64,000 nucleotides of DNA from Pseudothioclava sp033100795 (GTDB lineage: Bacteria > Pseudomonadota > Alphaproteobacteria > Rhodobacterales > Rhodobacteraceae), in contig NZ_JAWLVI010000001.1 of assembly GCF_033100795.1 (NCBI RefSeq), forward strand, positions 806,001 to 870,000, written 5' to 3'. The position numbers and the translations under genes are program-made. Under the pieces are notes generated by a model, which was not told the DNA's origin, did not search any database, and saw only the letters and a program-made list of their open reading frames with translations. Positions 13,941 to 22,712 of this stretch are shown piece by piece; the first letter of the stretch is position 1; the number at the start of each line of letters is the position of its first letter.

Positions 13941-16121
13941 ATGTTAGCACCCCTCCCCCTGACCCGTGATCTTGTTCTGATCGGAGGCGGCCATACCCAC
14001 GCGCTGGTCGCCCGCATGTGGGGGATGGCGCCGGTTCAGGGTGTGCGTGTGACGATCATCAACCCCGGTCCGACGGCGCCCTATTCGGGGATGCTGCCCG
14101 GCCATATCGCGGGGCATTACACACGCGAGGAACTGGATATTGATCTGGTAAAACTCGCGCGGTTTGCAGGCGCGCGACTGATCCTTGGCGCGGCAACCGC
14201 GATTGACCCGATTGCGAAAACCGTCACCGTCGCAGGGCATGGCGCGGTCGAGTATGACATCGCCTCGATTGATGTGGGTATTCACGCGCAGATGCCCGCA
14301 CTTAAGGGCTTTCCCGAACACGGGATTCCGGTCAAGCCGCTTGATACTTATGCCGCGCGCTGGCGCGGGTTTCTGGATCAGACCGCGCAAGGCGCTGCCC
14401 CACCCGAGGTTGCGGTCATCGGCGCGGGCATCGCGGGTGTTGAACTGGCACTGGCCAGCGCACATGCGCTGCACGCGCAAGGACATGTTCCGCGCGTAGC
14501 GCTGCTGGAGGCCGCCCCCGAGATCACCGCCAACAACCGCCAGACCACCGCGCGGGTGCTGGCCGCGCTGCACGCGGCGGGGGTTGAGGTCATCACTGCG
14601 GCGCGCGTTGCCGAAATTACCGCGACCCGCGTTCTCCTGACCGACGGGCGCACCATCCCCAGCCGCTTCACACTTGGCGCGGCGGGCAGCTTTGCGCATG
14701 GCTGGCTGGCGGGCTGCGGGCTGCCGCTGACCGATGACGGGTTTATTCGCGTCCGCCCCGATCTGCGGGTCGAGGGGTTTGATACGCTGTTCGCGGTGGG
14801 GGATTGCGCGCATCTGACCCACGCGCCGCGCCCGAAGGCGGGCGTTTACGCCGTGCGCGCAGCCCCGATTCTGTCGGACAACCTGATCGCGCTTTTGACG
14901 GGGGGCAAAACGCGCGCCTTCCATCCGCAAAAGGACTATCTGAAACTCGTCTCGCTTGGGCGCAAATCCGCCCTGGCCGAGAAATGGGGCATGACCTTTT
15001 CGGGCCCGCGCCTCTGGCGATGGAAAAACCGCATCGACCAGCGTTTCATGGAAATGTTCCGCACCCTGCCCGCGATGGAGCCCCCCGCCCCCAAAGGCCC
15101 CGTCGCCTATGCCCCCGAAGAGACCAGCCCCTTCAAGCCCCTGTGCGGCGGCTGCGGATCGAAGGTCGGCCCCGGCACATTGACCAGCGCGCTTGCCGCC
15201 CTGCCCCAAGGCACGCGCGCCGATGTGCTCTCTGGCCCGGGTGACGATGCGGCGATCCTGTCGATTGGCGGGCAGCAGCAGGTTCTGACGACCGACCATC
15301 TGCGCGCCTTCACCAATGATCCGGCGCTTCTGGCGCGCATCACCGCCATCCACGCGCTTGGCGACATCTGGGCGATGGGGGCCGCGCCACAAGCCGCGCT
15401 GCTATCGGTCACCCTGCCGCGCATGTCACAAGCGCTGCAAGCCCGCACCATGGCCGAGATTTTGCGCGAAACCGACACCGTTCTTCGCGCCACCGGGGCC
15501 GAGATCGTCGGCGGGCATTCAACCATGGGGGCCGAGATGACGATAGGCCTGACGCTGACGGGCCTTGCGCCCGATGCCCCCATTACAATCGCGGGCGCTG
15601 AGGCAGGCGACGCGCTGGTGCTGACGAAACCCATCGGCTCGGGCACCATTCTGGCCGCCGAGATGCAAGGCGCCGCCGACGGGCGCGATGTGGCGCGGCT
15701 GTTCCAAAGCATGACGCGCGCGCAGGGTGACGCGGCGACCCTTTTGGCTCCGCTCGCCCATGCGATGACCGATGTGACAGGCTTTGGCCTTGCGGGGCAT
15801 CTGATGGCGATTTGCAACGCCTCGAGGCTGGCGGCGACCCTCGATCTGGAGGCAATTCCCACCTACGCGGGCGCGCTTGATCTGGCCGCGGCGGGGCATC
15901 GCTCGACCATCTATCCCGCCAACCTTGCCGCCGCGCCCGTCGAGGGGGCGGCCGGCCCGCGCGGTGTTTTGCTGCATGATCCGCAAACGGCAGGTGGCCT
16001 TCTGGCCGCGCTGCCTGCGGGTCACGCCGATGCGATTGTGGATCAGCTTCGCGCGATGGGGTTTAACGCCGCGCGGATCGGGAAACTGACTGCGGGCGCG
16101 CCTGCGATTAGCTGTCGCTAA
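13941..16121 (+). CDS. selD: selenide, water dikinase fused to FAD/NAD(P) oxidoreductase
   Basis: The product is a 726-aa two-part protein. Residues 1 to about 385 form a pyridine-nucleotide-disulfide-type flavoprotein (LVLIGGGHTHALV at 11-23, a second dinucleotide fold VAVIGAGIAGVE, then LFAVGDCAHL). From about 395 on it is SelD, which makes selenophosphate from ATP and selenide; CGGCGSKVGP supplies C402 and C405 in place of the catalytic Cys/Sec, and GPGDDAA is the nucleotide site. Such fusions are known, and the flavoprotein half may help supply reduced selenium. The ATG at 13941 is preferred over an upstream frame. The 3' end overlaps the convergent selU gene by 14 bp. No selA or selB is in the window, so the neighbouring tRNA enzyme is the evident user. 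Confidence 0.92.
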   Translation: MLAPLPLTRDLVLIGGGHTHALVARMWGMAPVQGVRVTIINPGPTAPYSGMLPGHIAGHYTREELDIDLVKLARFAGARLILGAATAIDPIAKTVTVAGHGAVEYDIASIDVGIHAQMPALKGFPEHGIPVKPLDTYAARWRGFLDQTAQGAAPPEVAVIGAGIAGVELALASAHALHAQGHVPRVALLEAAPEITANNRQTTARVLAALHAAGVEVITAARVAEITATRVLLTDGRTIPSRFTLGAAGSFAHGWLAGCGLPLTDDGFIRVRPDLRVEGFDTLFAVGDCAHLTHAPRPKAGVYAVRAAPILSDNLIALLTGGKTRAFHPQKDYLKLVSLGRKSALAEKWGMTFSGPRLWRWKNRIDQRFMEMFRTLPAMEPPAPKGPVAYAPEETSPFKPLCGGCGSKVGPGTLTSALAALPQGTRADVLSGPGDDAAILSIGGQQQVLTTDHLRAFTNDPALLARITAIHALGDIWAMGAAPQAALLSVTLPRMSQALQARTMAEILRETDTVLRATGAEIVGGHSTMGAEMTIGLTLTGLAPDAPITIAGAEAGDALVLTKPIGSGTILAAEMQGAADGRDVARLFQSMTRAQGDAATLLAPLAHAMTDVTGFGLAGHLMAICNASRLAATLDLEAIPTYAGALDLAAAGHRSTIYPANLAAAPVEGAAGPRGVLLHDPQTAGGLLAALPAGHADAIVDQLRAMGFNAARIGKLTAGAPAISCR

Positions 16122-17142
16122 GCAGACGCTCCGCCACGCGCGCCAGCGTCGCCTCGGACAGATCGGGCAAATCAAGCGGCACATGCGCGTCATGGCGGGT
16201 GATGCGGGCATAGCGCGGGTCGTAATGGAGCGCGACAAGCTCTGCCGCCAGAGCGGCATGATCGCCCGCCCCGGCCAGCGCACGCCATGCAGCGATCTGT
16301 TCGTGCCCGTGATAACGGATCAGCTTGGCCAGAATCGCATCCAGCGTCGCAGGTGCCCCGATCACATCGCGGTATTCCTCTAGCAGATGCCCGACGCGGG
16401 CCTCTATCGGCGCGGTGATGAAATAGCGCGGCGCGTCGATCATCACCTTCCACAGCGAGGGCGGCACCATCAGATTGCCGATCTTCGAGCTTTCCGCCTC
16501 GACAAACACGGGCCGCGCGGGATCAAGCCCGACCAGCGCCTGCGCCAGACGGCTTTCGAACATCTTTTGCGAAGGCTGGTGTTCGCTCATCGGCCCGAAC
16601 AGCGAGCCGCGATGCTCGGCCATCGCCTCAAGGTCAAGGATCTGCCCGCCCGCCTTGGCAATCTGGTGCAAAAGCCGCGTCTTGGCGGTGCCCGTGTTGC
16701 CGTCGATCAGGATGACGGGAACAGGCCACGGGGTTTCATACAAAGCCTCACTGACCAGGCGGCGATAGGCGCGATAGCCGCCATCGACCAGATCCGCGCG
16801 CCAACCGATCTGTTTCAGGATCACAGTGAACGCGCCAGACCTCTGCCCGCCCCGCCAGCAATAGACCAAAGGTTTCCACCCGCCCGTGCGATCCGCGAGC
16901 GGCCCTTGCAGGTGGTCGGCCACATTGCGCGCCACATAGGCCGCGCCCAGTTTGCGCGCCAGAAACGGGTCTTCTTGCACATAGATCGTGCCGACCTCGG
17001 CGCGCTCGGCATCCGACAGGGACGGCAGGTTGATCGCACCGGGGATATGGTCCTCGGCGAATTCCGAGGGCGAGCGCGCGTCGATAATCTCGTCGAAAGG
17101 CAGATCGGCCAAAGCGCGCAGATCGGTCAGGGCAAAGGGCAT
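16108..17142 (-). CDS. selU: tRNA 2-selenouridine synthase
   Basis: The product (344 aa, also called MnmH/YbbB) replaces sulfur by selenium in 2-thiouridine at the tRNA wobble position through a geranylated intermediate, using selenophosphate. The rhodanese domain spans residues 1 to about 125, with catalytic C95 in YCWRGGQRSG. A P-loop domain follows with Walker A GNTGTAKT at 148-155. The start at 17142 has an AAGGAAG ribosome site; an upstream in-frame start would overlap the neighbouring gene. Convergence with selD ties selenophosphate production to this use. Confidence 0.94.
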   Translation of the reverse strand: MPFALTDLRALADLPFDEIIDARSPSEFAEDHIPGAINLPSLSDAERAEVGTIYVQEDPFLARKLGAAYVARNVADHLQGPLADRTGGWKPLVYCWRGGQRSGAFTVILKQIGWRADLVDGGYRAYRRLVSEALYETPWPVPVILIDGNTGTAKTRLLHQIAKAGGQILDLEAMAEHRGSLFGPMSEHQPSQKMFESRLAQALVGLDPARPVFVEAESSKIGNLMVPPSLWKVMIDAPRYFITAPIEARVGHLLEEYRDVIGAPATLDAILAKLIRYHGHEQIAAWRALAGAGDHAALAAELVALHYDPRYARITRHDAHVPLDLPDLSEATLARVAERLLSDS

Positions 17143-17206
17143 AGGGCTTCCTTGGGGCGCGGGAGTGGCCCTTGGCATAGCCCCGATGCCCCAAAGGTTC
17201 CAGAGC

Positions 17207-18532
17207 CTATGCGCAATTGATGAAATGCAGCCGCCCGAAATGGCGACGCCATTCGGCGACCTCGGGGGCAAGGGTCTCAGGATCGGGCCACGTCAGCGCC
17301 TCGGCGATCAGACCGGCCATGCGCGGCGCATCCGCCGCCGTCATGCCCCAGCGGACCAGCTCGGGCGTGCCGATGCGCAACCCGTTCATATCGCCCGCGA
17401 CCTCTGCCAGCGGCAAACCGATACCGCAGGCCAGAAACCCGGCCTTGCGCAGCGTTTTCGACGCCGCCTGCCCGCCGCCAAACCGCGCGGCCTCCAGCGC
17501 GAACTGGTGCGAGCGCGTGGCCTCTCCGCCCTGCCCTTTGAAGACCGGCATCCCGACCTCGTCCAGTGCCTCGGCCAGCGCCATCGAGACCGCCACCATT
17601 TCGGCCGCGTAATCCTCACCGTGATCGCGCCAATCAAGCATCGTCACCGCCAGAGCCGCCGATTTCGCAGCATCGAAATTCGCAGTCATGCCCGGAAAGG
17701 CAATCGCATCCAGCGCCTTGGCAATGTCTGCCTCATTCGTCACGATCAGCCCGCCCGCTGGCCCGCCAAGGCTTTTGTAGGTGCTCATCGTCATGAAATG
17801 CGCGCCCATCTTCAGCGGGTTCCCCCAAGCCTTGCCCGCGATCACGCCGCATTGGTGGGCCGCGTCGAACATCAGCTTCGCCCCGACCTCATCGGCAATC
17901 GCGCGCGCCTCGGCGACGGGGTGCTCGAACAGGTTCAGGCTCGCGCCGATGGTGATCAGCCTGGGGCGCTCGCGATGCGCCAGAGCGCGCAAGCCGTCAA
18001 TATCAACGCTATAGCCATCCGCCGAAATCGGCGCAGACACCGTGCGCAGCCCGTAAAGCCCCGCGCAGCCCGCCCCGTGATGGGTCACATGCCCGCCGAC
18101 AGACGCAGGCGGCGCTATGATCGTATCGCCCGGTTTGCAGGTCGCCATAAAGCCGTAAAGATTGGCAATCGCGCCCGAGGGCACCCGGATCTCGGCGTAA
18201 TCGGCGTCAAACACCTCGGCACACAGCTCTGCGCAGATCACCTCGATCTCTTCGATCGCCTCAAGGCCCATTTCGTATTTGTCGCCCGGATAGCCAAGCG
18301 AGGGGCGCGACCCGATCCCCGAGGCCAGCAGCGCCTCGGCGCGCGGGTTCATCACATTGGTCGCGGGATTAAGGTTAAAGCACTCTTTTTCGTGAATTTC
18401 GCGGTTGTGCGCCGCCAGATTGCCGATCTGGGCCAGAATTGCATCGGACGGCTGCGTCGAAACCCTTGCTGCAATCCGCTGCACCAGAGTTTCGCACTGG
18501 TTTGGAACCCAATGCCGTTTCGCAAGACTCAT
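17207..18532 (-). CDS. serine hydroxymethyltransferase-like PLP enzyme
   Basis: The product is a 441-aa fold-type I PLP enzyme of the glycine/serine hydroxymethyltransferase family. Signatures are NLNPATNVMNPRAEALLASG, GYPGDKYEMG, the cofactor aspartate D223 in MFDAAH, and the Schiff-base lysine K253 in STYKSLGGPAGG. The last motif differs from the usual TTTHKTLRGPRGG of housekeeping GlyA, so this is a divergent branch and may act on alpha-methylserine, threonine or another beta-hydroxy amino acid. It lies 64 bp upstream of selU on the same strand and could be cotranscribed with it. No other one-carbon gene is nearby. The activity assignment is at family level only. Confidence 0.75.
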   Translation of the reverse strand: MSLAKRHWVPNQCETLVQRIAARVSTQPSDAILAQIGNLAAHNREIHEKECFNLNPATNVMNPRAEALLASGIGSRPSLGYPGDKYEMGLEAIEEIEVICAELCAEVFDADYAEIRVPSGAIANLYGFMATCKPGDTIIAPPASVGGHVTHHGAGCAGLYGLRTVSAPISADGYSVDIDGLRALAHRERPRLITIGASLNLFEHPVAEARAIADEVGAKLMFDAAHQCGVIAGKAWGNPLKMGAHFMTMSTYKSLGGPAGGLIVTNEADIAKALDAIAFPGMTANFDAAKSAALAVTMLDWRDHGEDYAAEMVAVSMALAEALDEVGMPVFKGQGGEATRSHQFALEAARFGGGQAASKTLRKAGFLACGIGLPLAEVAGDMNGLRIGTPELVRWGMTAADAPRMAGLIAEALTWPDPETLAPEVAEWRRHFGRLHFINCA

Positions 18533-18634
18533 CGTGGCGCCTCCTCTTTTCCCAAGGATTGCGCGTTTTCAGATGCTTCGCAAAGGCGAATTTTGCCGCA
18601 GGACTAAGGTCGTAGCCGCACAAAGGCGCGCCAG

Positions 18635-19177
18635 CTACGCCTCGTCGAGCGCGTTTTCGTCGGTCGCGCCGTCCAGAAACTCGTCCATGAACACGCTCAT
18701 CAACTCGTTACGCGAAGAGACCCCGATCTTGCGAAACACTGCTGTCGTCTGGTTCTTGATCGTCCCGAGCGACACCCCGCGCGCCATCGCAATATCGGCA
18801 GTGGACATGCCCTTGAGGATATAGATGGTGATGTCACGCTCGGCGCCCGTCAGCGCCCAATCCTCGAAACGCTGGTGGATCACCTTGTCGAAACTGCCGC
18901 GCAAAAGGGTGATCGTGTCCTCCTGACTTTGCGCGCGCTCCGCCATCAACTGCCGGAACATCCAGACCGAATAGATGCCATAGCCAAGGCCAAGCACGAC
19001 GACAAACTCGAAAATCACATGGACAAGCTGCGAGTTTGTATAGGTTTTCCCGGTGGTTGCATGTTCATAGATGTCGACACTGACATCCCAGACAAAAAAG
19101 GCGGCGCACACGATCATGAGTGCAGTGCCGATGCGCGAAGCGGGGTTTTTGAGAACTGTTTTCATGACCAAAGTCAT
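18635..19177 (-). CDS. membrane-anchored LuxR-type transcription regulator
   Basis: The product (180 aa) has two hydrophobic segments (about 17-38 and 47-70) joined by a short periplasmic loop. A linker helix and a LuxR/GerE DNA-binding domain follow at about 108-170 (LTGAERDITIYILKGMSTADIAMARGVSLGTIKNQTTAVFRKIG). It has no receiver domain. The signal is probably sensed in or near the membrane. The start is either ATG 19177 or ATG 19165; neither has a clear ribosome site. Its divergent intergenic region carries three GTCAT/ATGAC palindromes (19164-19247), one overlapping its own start codons, so it probably controls itself and the Asp-rich secreted protein at 19365. The inducing signal is not known. 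Confidence 0.85.
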   Translation of the reverse strand: MTLVMKTVLKNPASRIGTALMIVCAAFFVWDVSVDIYEHATTGKTYTNSQLVHVIFEFVVVLGLGYGIYSVWMFRQLMAERAQSQEDTITLLRGSFDKVIHQRFEDWALTGAERDITIYILKGMSTADIAMARGVSLGTIKNQTTAVFRKIGVSSRNELMSVFMDEFLDGATDENALDEA

Positions 19178-19247
19178 ACATCGTATTCAAATAGAAATAT
19201 ATATGACTCAGGTCATATTACGGAGCGCACATCTGGTCATATGACCA
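19164..19247. promoter_or_regulatory. three GTCAT/ATGAC palindromes in divergent promoter
   Basis: The sites are ATGAC-CAAA-GTCAT (19164-19177), ATATGAC-TCAG-GTCATAT (19201-19218) and the perfect TGGTCATATGACCA (19234-19247). The last two centres are 31 bp apart, about three helical turns. They lie between the LuxR-type gene and the secreted Asp-rich protein gene, so dimers of that regulator are the obvious candidate ligand. The first covers the regulator's start codons, fitting autorepression. Confidence 0.65.
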
Positions 19248-19364
19248 AGGTTACATTTATTCCGTCCCATTTTCTTCACATCCTCTCGTCAATGCCGGTC
19301 CGAAAACTCTTCCCGACAGCAACCGGACGGCATCGAAACCATGTAACATAACGAGGATGAACCC

Positions 19365-19919
19365 ATGAAACTCAAGCTTTTCACAACCGCCGCTTTCTTT
19401 GCCCTTTCGTCGGGCGCAATGGCCGCCGACGCGGTTGACGCCAAGATTCAGGAGCTGTTCAGCCAGGGCTACACCCATTTCCAGGTGAAGCGGGGCGCGA
19501 CCTCCAGCAAGATCGAAGCCTATAGCTCCACGCAGCCCAAACTCGAGATGCGCCTGTCGTCTTCGTCGGGTGCCGTGCTGAGCCAGTCGATCGAGCGTGA
19601 CAACGACACCGATCACTCGGGCGATATTGCGCGGATTTCGGCAACTGCAGGTTCATACTCCGATCACGAGAACGACGACGGCCATGACGGCTATGACGAC
19701 GACAATCGCGGCACGACCGGGACCTCGGTTTCAGGCTCCGACGACGGTTACGGTTGGGACGACAACGGCTCTGACAACGACGACGATCACGGTAGTTCCG
19801 ATAACGACAGCAACAACGACGACCACGGTGGCTCCAACAACGATGGCGGCAACGACGATCACGGTGGTTCAGATGACGATGGCGGCAACGACGACCACGA
19901 TGGCAATGACGACGACTGA
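19365..19919 (+). CDS. secreted PepSY-like protein with Asp/Asn/His/Gly repeat tail
   Basis: The product (184 aa) has a signal peptide at 1-20 (ending GAMA-AD) and then a short PepSY-like domain (about 22-75; IQELFSQGYTHFQVKRGATSSKIEAYS). About 105 residues of very acidic, low-complexity sequence follow. The last part has a 12-residue period, DDHGGS plus two Asn/Asp then DGGN, repeated about three times. Asp/His-rich tails often bind divalent metals, but no defined RTX nonapeptide is present. GAGG lies 8 nt before the ATG. It is controlled from the region with three palindromes, divergent from the membrane LuxR regulator. A strong terminator ends the gene. Function is unknown; an extracytoplasmic metal- or cation-binding or signal-presenting protein is my inference. 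Confidence 0.8.
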   Translation: MKLKLFTTAAFFALSSGAMAADAVDAKIQELFSQGYTHFQVKRGATSSKIEAYSSTQPKLEMRLSSSSGAVLSQSIERDNDTDHSGDIARISATAGSYSDHENDDGHDGYDDDNRGTTGTSVSGSDDGYGWDDNGSDNDDDHGSSDNDSNNDDHGGSNNDGGNDDHGGSDDDGGNDDHDGNDDD

Positions 19920-19940
19920 TCTGCCAGATCATCGACATCC

Positions 19941-19968
19941 AAAGAGGGGCTGCGGCCCCTCTTTTTTT
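19941..19968 (+). terminator. intrinsic terminator after the Asp-rich protein gene
   Basis: The stem AAAGAGGGGC/GCCCCTCTTT has a 4-nt loop (19951-19954) and continues into a run of T ending at 19968. It isolates the gene at 19365 from the downstream kinase gene. Confidence 0.93.
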
Positions 19969-20029
19969 ACCTAAGATCAACAAATTTCGCGTTATCTGAA
20001 TAGCCAGCTTGCATACCAAGGGCGAGGTG

Positions 20030-22609
20030 ATGCACCATATGCTCGCCCCCACTATCAAACGGAATTGGTGCGAAAAAACAGATATGAAGGCGCTGCTTTC
20101 GATATTCAGGCACCGCAAAACCGCACCGGCCGAGCCATTGCGTGACGGCTTTGCCGTGTCCCGCCTCTACCGGTTGCGCCGGACCGTGCGGCTGCACCCT
20201 TTCCGGTTCTTGTTGTTCTTCTTTCCGGTCATTCTGGGCTGGACGATTGCCATGTCCTATGGCGCTGCCTTCAACGGATCGAACCATTTTGCGGTGCAAT
20301 ACACGCCGCATATCGCCTTTTTCACCATCACCATCGGCATAATCATCTACCCGACACGCCTGTTCTGGATACCGACACTGGTGTTCCTGTCCATGCTCGT
20401 TGTGCCGATTGCCCTGCCCTTCGCGCAAAACGACGCCTGGTTCACCCTACTCGTAGAAGCACCTCAGGTTGTGGCGGTGTTTTTTCTGGCGAACGGTGTT
20501 GCGGGCGTTCTGAACGGGCTTCTGGCCGATTTCGCCTATAAGAAGGCCCGATTCCGTATGACGCCCTATCGTGCCGACCTGCTTTTGGCCTTTGCCGCGC
20601 AAGGCGCGTTCCTGATCCTCAATCTTGTGATGCTGGGGATGCTGGCAAGCTATATGGCCACCCTGTCTCCCGACATCCAGAAACTTCTTGGTTTCGACGC
20701 GAATTTCATCGACCTCTCGCTCAAGCGTATCCTGCGCGGGTGCACCGTTATTCTGGTCTTTCTTCTGGCCTTTCTGAACCAGCCCGCGCGCAAGGATCTG
20801 TCCTATATCGCGCCGGTGGTTCTGATATTCCTGATCGTGTCGATCCTTCATGCAAACGGGTTCGGCGGCTATGCCAGTGTCGATGCGGCAGTTGTCGCGC
20901 TGATCCTCAGCCTGATCATCCCCGGGCCGATCGCGCCGCTGGCGCTGACCGTGGGCGTGGCCACATATGCCGCCGTAACGGGGAATTTCCTGAAGGACAT
21001 TGTGCCGGCAACGCCGCAAGACAGGTATCTCGAATATTACTCGATCTTGCTGTTGCTGTTTCTGGGTGGGGTGCTGGCCTATCGCGGATATGTCGCACAT
21101 CGGGAAAGCACCAGCCAGCTAAGTATCCTGCGCCTTGATGCCGCCCGCGATTTCGCCGATGTCGGCCTGTTCGTGGTGAACCAGAACAAGGCGATCATCC
21201 AGCTGGACCGCACCGCGATGCGGGTCCTGGGAACGCGCGAGAGCTTTATCACCGTGCCCGAGGCATTCGACAAAATCGCTCCCGAAGGGCATTCCCTGCT
21301 CAAAACTCTTGGTGTGATCGAGCCGGGGCAATCCGAGAACCTTGTCCTGCGGATCATCCGCCGTCCCGGAGACGAGCGGATGGCGCGTATGTTTGTCTGG
21401 GGCGAGCGGGCGGAAAGCGGGGCCAAGCTCGCCTACGGTCTGCTGCTTGATATAACGCGCCAGCATAACCAGCAGACCGCGCTGCGCGAGGCGCTTGAGG
21501 ATCTGGAACAAAAGGACGAGAAGCAGCGGCGCATGTTCTCCATCGTATCGCATGAAATCAGGACGCCCGCCTCGGTCATGGCAATGCTGATCGACGAGCT
21601 GTCGCCCGAGACCGTTCAGGAAATCCTGCCGAAGATGCGCGAGGCATCGGGGCAATTGCTCGAGGTGCTCTCGGACATGCGCCAGGCGGTGAACCCCGAT
21701 CAGAACCTTGCTGTGCGCCTTGTGCCCTATGCGCCCGCCGATCTGGCCGAAACCCTGCGCAACACCTATCAGGCACAGGCCGAGCGGCACCGGATGCAGA
21801 TCGTCGTGACGCTTGGGGCGGGGGCGGCACAGCACCGGATGGGCGATCAGGCGCGGCTCAAGCAATTGCTGGGCAACCTCCTGCGGAACTCGCTGATCCA
21901 TTCGCATGGACGCTTTGTCGAGATCGGCTTCGAAGAGCGGCTGGATGACGAGGGGCGCATGTGGAGCCACTGGAGCGTGCGCGATGACGGCATGGGCATC
22001 CCACCCGATCAGGTCGAGCGCCTGTTCCAACCCTTCGAGCGCGGCAGCAAAGACCCGCGCACGCAGGCCGATGGCAGCGGGCTGGGGCTATACATCGCGA
22101 AAACCGCGGTCGAGCTTCTGGGCGGGACAATCGAATATATAGATACCGGACGCGGGGCCTGCTATACGCTGGCGGTTCCCGAAGAGCATACCGCCGCTCT
22201 GGCAGCCCCTGAACTGACCGAACAGATCAACGCCGATCATCTCGATCTGGATGTGCTCCTGGTCGAGGACAACGCGCTGGTCGCAGATGTGATGAAATCG
22301 CTTCTGGGAAAGCGTTTTGCCTCCGTCTCGCTGGCGCGGTCGGGGATCGAGGCGCTTGATATTGTGGCTGATGTGCCCCCCGATGTACTGATAACAGACC
22401 TGTTCATGCCCGAGATGGAGGGTGACCTTCTGGTGCGCACGCTGCGAGAGCGCGGCTTCGATTTCCCGATGATCGGCCTGACGGCGGCAACCGTGGGCGA
22501 TGACATGGAGCGCTTCCATCGCGCAGGCGCCGATCTGGTTCTATCAAAGCCGTTGGATATCAAGGCGCTGATCGCCTTTCTTACGCAGCCTCCCCACCAC
22601 CGGAGTTAG
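20030..22609 (+). CDS. polytopic hybrid histidine kinase with PAS-like domain and receiver
   Basis: The product is 859 aa. The N-terminal ~345 residues hold about nine or ten membrane helices resembling MASE-type sensor domains. A degenerate PAS-like domain follows (about 365-475; VGLFVVNQNKAIIQLD). The phosphoacceptor is H508 in IVSHEIRTPASVM, on an unusually short dimerisation domain. HATPase_c has N-box NLLRNSLIH, G1 DDGMGIP and G2 GSGLGLYIA, and the C-terminal receiver has D790 in ITDLFMPEMEG. There is no Hpt, so phosphotransfer must leave through a separate protein. ATG 20030 has AGGGCGAGG upstream; TTG 20009 is weaker. It lies between the membrane LuxR/Asp-rich pair and the potassium uptake genes. 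A cation or osmotic signal is conceivable from that position only. Confidence 0.9.
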   Translation: MHHMLAPTIKRNWCEKTDMKALLSIFRHRKTAPAEPLRDGFAVSRLYRLRRTVRLHPFRFLLFFFPVILGWTIAMSYGAAFNGSNHFAVQYTPHIAFFTITIGIIIYPTRLFWIPTLVFLSMLVVPIALPFAQNDAWFTLLVEAPQVVAVFFLANGVAGVLNGLLADFAYKKARFRMTPYRADLLLAFAAQGAFLILNLVMLGMLASYMATLSPDIQKLLGFDANFIDLSLKRILRGCTVILVFLLAFLNQPARKDLSYIAPVVLIFLIVSILHANGFGGYASVDAAVVALILSLIIPGPIAPLALTVGVATYAAVTGNFLKDIVPATPQDRYLEYYSILLLLFLGGVLAYRGYVAHRESTSQLSILRLDAARDFADVGLFVVNQNKAIIQLDRTAMRVLGTRESFITVPEAFDKIAPEGHSLLKTLGVIEPGQSENLVLRIIRRPGDERMARMFVWGERAESGAKLAYGLLLDITRQHNQQTALREALEDLEQKDEKQRRMFSIVSHEIRTPASVMAMLIDELSPETVQEILPKMREASGQLLEVLSDMRQAVNPDQNLAVRLVPYAPADLAETLRNTYQAQAERHRMQIVVTLGAGAAQHRMGDQARLKQLLGNLLRNSLIHSHGRFVEIGFEERLDDEGRMWSHWSVRDDGMGIPPDQVERLFQPFERGSKDPRTQADGSGLGLYIAKTAVELLGGTIEYIDTGRGACYTLAVPEEHTAALAAPELTEQINADHLDLDVLLVEDNALVADVMKSLLGKRFASVSLARSGIEALDIVADVPPDVLITDLFMPEMEGDLLVRTLRERGFDFPMIGLTAATVGDDMERFHRAGADLVLSKPLDIKALIAFLTQPPHHRS

Positions 22610-22712
22610 ACGCCGGCCCCCCATAGGCTAGCCTGTCCAATTCTCCGCGCTTGAATTTTTCTCCGGTTTCGGGTTCTGATGCGCGCGCGTTTTTGTGCTG
22701 AAAGGTTAACTC

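Noticed and set aside
15141..15158. Selenocysteine in SelD
   Set aside because: The active-site codons read TGC, not TGA, and no in-frame stop or SECIS-like need is present.
13944..15392. 482-codon minus-strand frame inside selD
   Set aside because: The plus-strand SelD/flavoprotein motifs are unambiguous, so the minus frame is a GC-driven shadow.
16988..18607. 539-codon plus-strand frame over selU and the SHMT-like gene
   Set aside because: It is antisense to two recognised enzymes and has no motif of its own.
19815..19915. CRISPR-like short repeats
   Set aside because: The repeated units are in-frame codons for the Asp-rich tail, without unique spacers.
19590..19916. RTX-type calcium repeats in the Asp-rich protein
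   Set aside because: The 12-residue units lack the GGxGxDxxx nonapeptide pattern.
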